From: Bacteroidota bacterium
GTDB taxonomy: Bacteria > Bacteroidota > Bacteroidia > Bacteroidales > Prolixibacteraceae
DNA length: 5,142 nt
Assembly: GCA_030695265.1 (NCBI GenBank)
Contig: JAUYTA010000205.1
Coordinates: forward strand, 1-5,142
Reading direction: 5' to 3'
The position numbers were made by a program, and so were the translations under genes. Under the pieces are notes generated by a model. It had not been told where the DNA came from and made no database searches. It worked only from the letters and a program-made list of their open reading frames with translations. Below are positions 1 to 4,857 of the stretch, one piece after another. The number at the start of each line of letters is the position of its first letter. Positions within the stretch are counted from its first letter, which is position 1.

Positions 1-695
1 ATTCCGGCATGAATAATCAAAGCTAACAGTACAGTTAGCATATAAATTCCCAGGCTGCCGGCTATATTCGATAGCGATCCTGAATTTCTTGCTACTTCTT
101 TGGATACAATGGCGAAAATTCCCAATGGAGTAAACAGGATAATGAACATGGTTATTTTCATCATCACCTCAAAGATCGAATTAAAGAATTTTGTCAGGAT
201 TTCCTGTTTTTCGGATTGAACTTGCGTGATAAAAAAACCAAACAGAATGGCAAAAAAGATCACCGGAAGAATTTGCCCCCGTGCCATGGCATCAACAATA
301 TTATCGGGAATCGTGCGCATAAGTATGTCGCTTACAGAAGTGCCTGCTGTTGGTAATGACTGAATTGTTTCGGCAGTTCCAAGGTTTGCCCCAACCCCGG
401 GCTGTAAAAGATTGACGAGAAATAACCCGGTTAAAATGGCAATTAAACTGGTAGAAAGATACAATGAAATGGTTTTTACGCCAATCCTTCCCAAGTTTGA
501 TCCTCCCCCGATGCTGGCAACACCACTGATTATTGAACTGAAAACCAATGGAATGACAATCATACTCAAACCGCGAAGAAACACATCTCCCATCCACGAA
601 ACGTAGGGGATCAAATCGGGCAGATAATAACCAAACGCAACAGCGAGAATAAGAGCAATCAGTATTTGCCAGTGAAGTTTTATTTTTGAAAGCAT
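1..695 (-). CDS. Dicarboxylate/amino acid:cation symporter (SDF/DAACS family), N-terminal part, cut by window edge
   Basis: This is an inner-membrane secondary transporter of the GltP/DctA/GltPh family, which imports glutamate, aspartate or C4-dicarboxylates with Na+ or H+. The frame is open from an ATG at 695 to the left edge, giving 231 residues of a family usually about 400-450 long. Hydrophobic segments lie at roughly 8-24, 42-60, 74-97, 141-158, 176-198 and 210-231, matching the first six helices. Family signatures are PLVFSSIISGVASIGG (about 49-64) followed by LGRIG, the stretch IPDNIVDAMARGQILPVIFF (about 129-148), and FTPLGIFAIV (about 188-197). The hairpin loops and the NMDGT-type substrate site lie in the missing C-terminal half, so the substrate cannot be assigned. 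No Shine-Dalgarno sequence precedes the ATG, as is usual in Bacteroidota. It follows the TerB-like gene after 65 bp and probably has its own promoter, so a link to the metal genes is not indicated. Confidence 0.95.
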   Translation of the reverse strand, partial: MLSKIKLHWQILIALILAVAFGYYLPDLIPYVSWMGDVFLRGLSMIVIPLVFSSIISGVASIGGGSNLGRIGVKTISLYLSTSLIAILTGLFLVNLLQPGVGANLGTAETIQSLPTAGTSVSDILMRTIPDNIVDAMARGQILPVIFFAILFGFFITQVQSEKQEILTKFFNSIFEVMMKITMFIILFTPLGIFAIVSKEVARNSGSLSNIAGSLGIYMLTVLLALIIHAG

Positions 696-718
696 ATATC
701 AGAATAATTTGGAAAAAA

Positions 719-747
719 CAAATGTAATAAAAGCTTTCAAACCCAAC
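719..747 (-). promoter_or_regulatory. Probable Bacteroidota-type promoter for the SDF symporter
   Basis: Read on the minus strand, a perfect TAnnTTTG -7 element (TACATTTG, 726 to 719) is preceded, after 17 bp, by GTTG (747 to 744), which could serve as the TTTG-like -33 element. The -7 match is complete and the -33 match is partial. Transcription would start near 711-714, leaving an untranslated leader of about 17-20 nt before the ATG at 695. The position in the short gap after the TerB-like gene suggests the symporter can be transcribed alone. Confidence 0.45.
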
Positions 748-760
748 CAGGGCTGTACTT

Positions 761-1237
761 TTATATCCGCATTATTCTCTTTTTATACACTTTGAAAAGA
801 TGTTCTTCATCTTCCCCGTTTTTAATTCCATTTAACAACAAATCGAGTAAGGCAGGTATTTCATCGTCCACAAATCCTGATTTTATTGCAATCACCGATG
901 CTAACCGCATTTGGTTGCTGTCTATATTCCCGTCGGCTAAAACCATTTTAATTATACCGTAAAGCTGCTCAAATCGTTTTGCTAATTCATAGGGAGGGTT
1001 GTATGACAGGTTATTAGCAGTTGCCAGCAAATCATCAATTTCGGGGTCGGTAAACCCCATATTTTTCCCTAGCCGGTGCAGCATTGCCATTTCGCTATCC
1101 CGAATTATCCCATCCGCCAAAGCAATTTGAATGAGATGTTTAAAATGTTCCTTATCCTGTCTCTTTTCCGGGTGGTCAAAATGTTCCAATAGTTTCATAA
1201 TTTCGTTTTTAATAGTGTGAAAGTCAAAATCATTCAA
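761..1237 (-). CDS. TerB-like protein with two ADG repeats
   Basis: A 158-residue soluble, helical, acidic protein with no signal peptide or membrane segment, resembling the TerB/DjlA N-terminal fold (tellurite-resistance TerB family). The family mark is an ADG turn between helices, seen twice: LADGIIRDSE at 40-49 and LADGNIDSNQ at 100-109. The halves align with a 60-residue period: ADG 41/101, GF 61/121, acidic-x-EI 64-67/124-127 and a Leu pair 70-71/130-131. TerB domains are linked to metal binding and stress responses at the membrane, but the biochemical role is poorly known and none can be assigned here. The chosen start is TTG at 1237, 11 bp after the HMA stop; no in-frame ATG exists upstream, and the next is Met14 at 1198. 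The TTG is preferred because residues 1-13 look coding and extend the first helix. It appears to be the last gene of the metal-linked unit. Fold confident; function unknown. Confidence 0.8.
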   Translation of the reverse strand: MNDFDFHTIKNEIMKLLEHFDHPEKRQDKEHFKHLIQIALADGIIRDSEMAMLHRLGKNMGFTDPEIDDLLATANNLSYNPPYELAKRFEQLYGIIKMVLADGNIDSNQMRLASVIAIKSGFVDDEIPALLDLLLNGIKNGEDEEHLFKVYKKRIMRI

Positions 1238-1248
1238 TAAAGAAACGA

Positions 1249-1596
1249 TTAATTCTTCTTTTTTGGAGCATTTCCGAATAACTTATTGTACTCTTCTTCA
1301 GAAATCAGAGTGGCTTCATAACCATTCTTTTTAATTCCTTTGGCAATATTTTCAGGAGTATTTTTTTCTGATTTATAAACTACCTTGATTGTATTTGAAA
1401 CCAGATCAACTTTCAAAGATTTCAACCCTTTTTCGAATTTAAGATAATTTGTAAGGGTTAATTCACAGTCCATGCAATCCATGTTCGATTTAATGTAAAC
1501 AGTTGATAATTCACTATCCTTGTTTTGGGCTTCTGCTGTTGAAATAAATAACAGCAAGACAAATCCTGACATAATTAACCGGACAATATTTTTCAT
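1249..1596 (-). CDS. Secreted heavy-metal-associated (HMA) domain protein
   Basis: A 115-residue protein made of a signal peptide and one HMA metal-binding domain. Residues 1-23 form a basic, hydrophobic leader ending in AEA, a good signal peptidase I site before Gln24, so the mature protein should be periplasmic. Residues about 32-98 follow the HMA/copper-chaperone pattern: a first strand (TVYIKS), the metal loop MDCMDC with Cys41 and Cys44, a helix, the strand LKVDLVSNTIKVVY, a second helix, and the typical closing GYEATLI. CxxC sites of this kind bind Cu(I) and sometimes Zn, Cd or Hg. A lysine-rich tail ends the protein. The ATG overlaps the TGA of the receptor gene (ATGA), implying translational coupling. 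Export is notable because most stand-alone HMA chaperones are cytosolic; beside a TonB-dependent receptor it could accept or buffer metal in the periplasm (inference). Confidence 0.92.
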   Translation of the reverse strand: MKNIVRLIMSGFVLLLFISTAEAQNKDSELSTVYIKSNMDCMDCELTLTNYLKFEKGLKSLKVDLVSNTIKVVYKSEKNTPENIAKGIKKNGYEATLISEEEYNKLFGNAPKKKN

Positions 1597-3656
1597 AGTG
1601 TTTTTGATTTATGATTTATTGTAATTCGAATTCCTGCATAAAATTTACGACCCATCACCGGGCCCCAGATTCGTGTAGTGTCAAAATCCGATCCAAAAGG
1701 AAGTTCGGCTCCCAATACAGGATGATCCTGCACATAGTTCAATAAATTTTCAGCCCCGGCATAAAGGTTCCAGTAGCGGAAATATTTGGTTATCTGGGCA
1801 TTCATTTGGGTAAAAGCCGGAAACTCTGTTGGTAAATTTGCCGAAGAACCGGCAACAACCGGCAATCGCCCTCCACCGTTAAACTGAACCGTATAATCGA
1901 ACATCCACTTTTTCAGAAGGTCGGAATAATTCGCTGTAATTAAACCCTTGTATTTGCCTGACAATGGTTTCCTGACGAGCTGATTGCCGATGGTCTGTTT
2001 TACATCGTTTACACGCCATGCAGCCAAAATATCCAATCGGGGAAACAGTTCGTAATTTAATTCCAGCTGATAGCTGTTTGCATACGATTTGCCTTCGAGT
2101 GGAGCGAGTATAATAAACTCCGAAGAACTTTCGCGGTCAACCACCAACTGATTGATGAAATCTGTTCTGAAATACTCGGCACCAATATTTAATGAACGCT
2201 CGAACAGATAAACCTCCTGAGTGACACTGATACCGTAGTTCCAGGCCTCTTCAAGTATCTCGTCATTAGTAAACTTTATAGGTCTGAAATTTGCCAGCAA
2301 AAAGCTATTCTCTGCTACGATTCGTGGCGTACGGTAACCTTTTCCGGCCGAAATTCTCATGTTCAGATGCTCATTCGGACTGTAACGCAAGTGAACACGG
2401 GGAGTTAAGAATGTCCCGAATGTATTGTGAAAATCAGATCGGATACCCGCCATTGCCGTAATTTTAGGATTTGGCTTGAACGTATATTCGCTGAAAATTC
2501 CCGGAACCACTTCATTTACATTGATAATGGTTTGGTTGAGCAATTCATCTGTATGATTATAGACCATGCTGATTCCCGAATTTAAGGTGTGAACGCCTGG
2601 CAGATCGATCGAAAAAGTATGGATCAGATTTCCATAACCGGTAAATTCATCTCCGGAGTAGTTATTCAACCCATAATATGAATTCATTTTGTGTTTGGTG
2701 AAATTGGAAATCAAAGCAAGACTGTGTTGCAAACCATTAAAATCGTAACCGGCTTTTACGTATGCTTCAACCCGCTCATTGCCAACATTTACACCATAAG
2801 GATTTAATGCAGTCCGTCCCATGCCTTTCCTGAAATCAGTTTGCCCTCCGGTACGGTCTTCGTTCAGGTAATGAAATCCAGAATGTATCATAAAACCCTT
2901 ACCATCAAAGTATTTCCATTGATTGAATAAATGAATCTGTTTAATTAACGGCTCATCCAGAAAGCCATCCGAATTATGGTCGATTCGGCTTTGAAAGTTC
3001 TCGCCATGAACAAAAAAGGCAGTCGATGTTTTTTCTGAAAGTTTTGCCGATAAGTTTGAATTTATCTCCGACTTTCCTTCCGCAGAGCCAAAAAGGTTGA
3101 AATGAAAAACTTCTGCGGCATCCGGTTTTTTAAAGTTGGCATTTATTTGTCCGGTAATCGACTCATAACCATTTACAACCGAGGCCGCGCCTTTCGAAAC
3201 CTGTATTGATTCGAGCCACGGTCCTGGAATATAAGTCAGGCCATAATTGGTGGCAAGCCCACGCAGATTTGGAAAATTCTCGGTCTGCAACTGAGAATAA
3301 GTACCATCAAGCCCCAATAATTTGATCTGTTTGGCGCCGGTGATTGCATCGTTGTAGGAAACATCAACCGAAGGATTGGTCACAAAACTTTCTGAAAGGT
3401 TGCAACAGGCCGCTTTGTGCAACTCCGCTCCGTTAATGTGTGTTGTGTGAATTGGGTTGATGCGGGAAATATAAGCTCCTTTATTTTTCTGAACTACGGT
3501 AACTTCCTCAATTTCCATGTTCTTATCCAGAACTGCATCAATCACTTCTTCCCCACTCCATTTTATGGTATCGGCTTTGGAAACTTTCCCTTTAATTGGA
3601 TTTGGGTAACCATATACAGATGAGAATATTAAAAGTAAAACAAGAACTCTCTTCAT
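1593..3656 (-). CDS. TonB-dependent outer-membrane receptor, probably metal-related
   Basis: A 687-residue outer-membrane gated channel driven by TonB-ExbBD. Residues 1-16 form a signal peptide (hydrophobic stretch ending SSVYG). EEVTVV at 50-55 resembles the TonB-box region. The plug spans about 60-178: HKAACCNLSES (80-90), NPSVDVSYNDAITGAKQIKLLGL (94-116), PNLRGLATNYGL (129-140), GPWLESIQVSKGAASVVNGYESITGQIN (145-172). The rest is a 22-strand-type barrel, closing with GRKFYAGIRITI (669-680). The size fits FepA/BtuB-like receptors and is much smaller than SusC; there is no SusD partner and no complete N-terminal carboxypeptidase-like domain. The plug type, with a CC pair, is known to me from Bacteroidota receptors found beside HMA proteins, so copper or another metal is the best guess for the ligand. 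The last seven residues are a polar tail after the final strand, overlapping the HMA start. The gene follows the cysteine-rich gene after 57 bp. Receptor class certain; ligand inferred. Confidence 0.93.
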   Translation of the reverse strand: MKRVLVLLLIFSSVYGYPNPIKGKVSKADTIKWSGEEVIDAVLDKNMEIEEVTVVQKNKGAYISRINPIHTTHINGAELHKAACCNLSESFVTNPSVDVSYNDAITGAKQIKLLGLDGTYSQLQTENFPNLRGLATNYGLTYIPGPWLESIQVSKGAASVVNGYESITGQINANFKKPDAAEVFHFNLFGSAEGKSEINSNLSAKLSEKTSTAFFVHGENFQSRIDHNSDGFLDEPLIKQIHLFNQWKYFDGKGFMIHSGFHYLNEDRTGGQTDFRKGMGRTALNPYGVNVGNERVEAYVKAGYDFNGLQHSLALISNFTKHKMNSYYGLNNYSGDEFTGYGNLIHTFSIDLPGVHTLNSGISMVYNHTDELLNQTIINVNEVVPGIFSEYTFKPNPKITAMAGIRSDFHNTFGTFLTPRVHLRYSPNEHLNMRISAGKGYRTPRIVAENSFLLANFRPIKFTNDEILEEAWNYGISVTQEVYLFERSLNIGAEYFRTDFINQLVVDRESSSEFIILAPLEGKSYANSYQLELNYELFPRLDILAAWRVNDVKQTIGNQLVRKPLSGKYKGLITANYSDLLKKWMFDYTVQFNGGGRLPVVAGSSANLPTEFPAFTQMNAQITKYFRYWNLYAGAENLLNYVQDHPVLGAELPFGSDFDTTRIWGPVMGRKFYAGIRITINHKSKTL

Positions 3657-3675
3657 TTCAGTAATATTGAAATAT

Positions 3676-3719
3676 TTATAATCTGATTGTAAACAAAAAC
3701 TGTTAAAACCTGATTATAA
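3676..3719. repeat. AT-rich inverted repeat between the cysteine-rich gene and the receptor gene
   Basis: The arms TTATAATC (3676-3683) and GATTATAA (3712-3719) are perfect inverted copies separated by 28 bp, and the right arm contains the TAA stop of the cysteine-rich gene. The arms are too AT-rich for a strong hairpin and no T-run follows, so a terminator is unlikely. It could be a dyad site for a DNA-binding protein or an mRNA processing point in the 57-bp gap, or chance in AT-rich DNA. Confidence 0.3.
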
Positions 3720-4184
3720 GGAAAGAGCTATCTTGCGTTGATTTAAGAAGTTAATTAAATTACGGCCAGCCTTTTTATTTTCGGGCGGTGAGTAATAAGT
3801 AAAGCGGATGGGTGATTTTTCTGGAAGGATTTCTTCAACTGTTTCATTAACAGCAATATTCAGCAGACTGATAATTTTAGCAAGCGGATATTCAAAATTC
3901 GAACCCTCGTCGAAATGTTCGGTTAATTTCAGGTAAGAAACAACAGGTGATTCACATCCGCATGAATGAAGTTTTTCTTCAGTTTGACTGTTTATACAAT
4001 TTGATTCGGTCGAACAACAATCGTCTTCGGTAATTGTATCGCTGCATGAATCGGCGGCAACAAACAATGAAACACTGGCGCTCCCCAAACATTCACAATG
4101 TGTTTGAAACAGCATTACCCCGGTTGATAGAAAGAGATACAAAACCGAAAATACAAGCACCAATATTTTATTGATAGTTTTCAC
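3714..4184 (-). CDS. HYC_CC_PP-type small cysteine-rich exported protein
   Basis: A 156-residue protein matching the Bacteroidota family named for its HYC, CC and PP motifs. Its function is not established. Residues 1-27 are a basic start plus a long hydrophobic stretch, acting as signal peptide or membrane anchor. Directly after it come THCEC (His29, Cys30, Cys32), then Cys47, the pair Cys56-Cys57 in DDCC, Cys63, and HSCGC (His73, Cys75, Cys77): eight cysteines within 48 residues and none afterwards. The second half holds an amphipathic stretch and the motif YYSPPE (130-135), then GRNLINFLNQ. The clustered Cys/His and first position in a receptor-HMA operon suggest metal binding in the envelope, but this is inference. 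The start is GTG at 4184; the nearby ATG at 4189 is out of frame, and the upstream frame meets a stop at 4214 with no ATG between, so GTG is forced. Family assignment is from remembered motifs, not from a search. Confidence 0.85.
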   Translation of the reverse strand: MKTINKILVLVFSVLYLFLSTGVMLFQTHCECLGSASVSLFVAADSCSDTITEDDCCSTESNCINSQTEEKLHSCGCESPVVSYLKLTEHFDEGSNFEYPLAKIISLLNIAVNETVEEILPEKSPIRFTYYSPPENKKAGRNLINFLNQRKIALSL

Positions 4185-4188
4185 ACCA

Positions 4189-4240
4189 TAAAAGTAAGGC
4201 TCTATTTTGAATTATAATGTGTGTTTAAAAATATTAACAA
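4189..4240 (-). promoter_or_regulatory. Possible promoter(s) for the cysteine-rich/receptor/HMA unit
   Basis: Two weak alternatives are visible on the minus strand. One is TACTTTTA (4196 to 4189), seven of eight to the Bacteroidota TAnnTTTG -7 element but without a matching -33 TTTG; it would place the transcript start at or beside the GTG codon. The other is a sigma70-like pair, TTGTTA (4240 to 4235) and a perfect TATAAT (4216 to 4211) with 18-bp spacing, which would leave a leader of about 20 nt. The upstream part of the second candidate lies against the ridA terminator. A promoter is expected in this gap, but which one works is not decided by sequence. Confidence 0.3.
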
Positions 4241-4282
4241 ACAGAAACCTCGAAATGATTGCTCAATCCGGGGTTTCTGTTT
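4239..4282 (-). terminator. Probable rho-independent terminator of ridA
   Basis: Perfect 11-bp arms AAACAGAAACC and GGTTTCTGTTT (4239-4249 and 4272-4282) enclose a 22-nt loop. On the minus strand the stem begins 24 nt after the ridA TAG and is followed by a T-rich stretch with a run of five T. The stem is AT-rich with a rather large loop, so it is weaker than a textbook terminator, but its place and direction between ridA and the next gene fit well. Confidence 0.6.
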
Positions 4283-4306
4283 TATAAAATTTGCTTTTCC
4301 TGAATG

Positions 4307-4684
4307 CTATTTTATCGCTATTGTTTCAATTTCAATCAGAACGCCCATAGGAAGATCTTTTACCGCAAAAGCAGCACGGGCGGGTGAATTTTCAGGATAA
4401 TACTTCGCATAAACTTCGTTCATCGCTTTGAAATTGGCTATATCGCTAAGCAGACAAGTAGATTTTACCACATCACTGTAATGGTAACCGGCTGCGTCTA
4501 AAATAGCGCCGATATTCATTAAAACCTGTTCTGTTTGCTCCTGAATTCCACCTTCCACAATTTTCATTGTTTCAGGAACAAGAGGAATCTGTCCTGAAAC
4601 ATAAAGTGTCCCACCTGCTTCAACAGCCTGACTGTATGGCCCGATAGCTGCAGGAGCCTGATCTGTTTGAATTATTCGTTTCAT
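4307..4684 (-). CDS. ridA: RidA family 2-iminobutanoate/2-iminopropanoate deaminase
   Basis: A complete 125-residue cytosolic Rid (YjgF/YER057c/UK114) protein. The family hydrolyses reactive enamines/imines, such as those released by PLP-dependent threonine or serine dehydratases, protecting PLP enzymes from damage; it works as a trimer with active sites between subunits. Visible signatures: APAAIGPYSQAV at 10-21 with Tyr17, LYVSGQIPL at 27-35 with Ser30, Asn89 in the MNEVYAKYY stretch, and the closing motif SPARAAFAVKDLP with Arg103, the residue that holds the substrate carboxylate in the RidA subfamily, and Glu120 near the C-terminus. The position equivalent to E. coli Cys107 is alanine, which is common and does not remove the catalytic set. 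Length is typical. The ATG at 4684 sits in a 10-bp palindrome and has no Shine-Dalgarno. The upstream spacer of 173 bp and downstream hairpin suggest a single-gene transcript or read-through from trxB. Confidence 0.95.
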   Translation of the reverse strand: MKRIIQTDQAPAAIGPYSQAVEAGGTLYVSGQIPLVPETMKIVEGGIQEQTEQVLMNIGAILDAAGYHYSDVVKSTCLLSDIANFKAMNEVYAKYYPENSPARAAFAVKDLPMGVLIEIETIAIK

Positions 4685-4707
4685 ATATGAATGATTAGAT
4701 AATAAAA

Positions 4708-4746
4708 GATTGAAAGATAAAAAGATTGAAGGATTGAAGGATTGAA
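4708..4746. repeat. Four GATTGAA repeats upstream of ridA
   Basis: The heptamer GATTGAA occurs at 4708-4714, 4724-4730, 4732-4738 and 4740-4746; the last three follow an exact 8-bp step and the first is two steps (16 bp) away. The stretch lies 23-62 bp before the ridA ATG. It may be a simple decayed tandem repeat, as often seen in Bacteroidota spacers, or an array of binding sites in the ridA leader. A weak -7-like element (TATCTTTC, minus strand, 4719 to 4712) overlaps the first copy. Confidence 0.7.
4712..4719 (-). promoter_or_regulatory. Weak candidate -7 promoter element for ridA
   Basis: TATCTTTC on the minus strand matches seven of eight positions of the Bacteroidota TAnnTTTG element and would give a leader of about 20-25 nt before the ridA ATG at 4684. 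No TTTG -33 element is found at the right distance, and the sequence belongs to a repeated tract, so the call is tentative. Confidence 0.22.
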
Positions 4747-4804
4747 ATGCCGGGTTTGAATGATTGTCACTGTTTTTCGTCTGTCCCGTTCCCTTCTATT
4801 TTCT

Positions 4805-4848
4805 CCATGCCCCCACATGCTCCATGCTCCTTGCACCATGCTCCTTGC
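4805..4848. repeat. 14-bp tandem repeat CCATGCTCCTTGCA with decayed upstream copies
   Basis: CCATGCTCCTTGC occurs perfectly at 4822-4834 and 4836-4848, a 14-bp period. Further CATGC cores at 4806-4810 and 4816-4820 look like partial or decayed copies. The tract ends 9 bp before the trxB stop, on its downstream side. No protein-coding frame explains it. Together with the GATTGAA tract it fills much of the 173-bp spacer 4685-4857, which holds no gene that I can support. Confidence 0.7.
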
Positions 4849-4857
4849 TATCTGTTA

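Larger units (their letters stand above)
761..4184 (-). other. Predicted metal-linked operon: HYC_CC_PP - TonB receptor - HMA - TerB-like
   Basis: Four co-directional genes are spaced by 57 bp, a 4-bp overlap (ATGA) and 11 bp. A probable terminator lies upstream and a probable new promoter lies downstream, which marks off the unit. Three of the four products carry Cys/His sites suited to soft metals and are exported. The overlap and the 11-bp gap strongly support cotranscription of the last three; inclusion of the first gene rests on the short gap and known co-occurrence of these families. Confidence 0.65.

Noticed and set aside
301..597. 98-residue open frame on the minus strand, and a 64-residue frame at 412-606 on the plus strand
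   Set aside because: Both lie in other frames of the SDF symporter coding region, whose own frame is open and matches the family throughout.
733..755. Short stem AGCCC/GGGTT considered as terminator of the TerB-like gene
   Set aside because: Only three GC pairs plus an A-T and a G-T pair, and the following T-rich stretch is interrupted; it also overlaps the symporter promoter candidate. Too weak to call.
3417..3623. 68-residue plus-strand open frame
   Set aside because: It is antisense to the well-supported receptor N-terminus and shows no recognisable protein features.
3657..3713. Possible separate promoter for the receptor gene
   Set aside because: A TTTG is present but no TAnnTTTG lies at the right distance; the gap is short and AT-rich, so cotranscription is simpler.
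1593..4184. SusCD-type glycan uptake locus
   Set aside because: The receptor is about 300 residues shorter than SusC, there is no SusD lipoprotein, and the neighbours are metal-type proteins.
4708..4848. Repeats considered as a CRISPR remnant
   Set aside because: Units are 7 and 14 bp with no regular unique spacers, and no cas gene is nearby.
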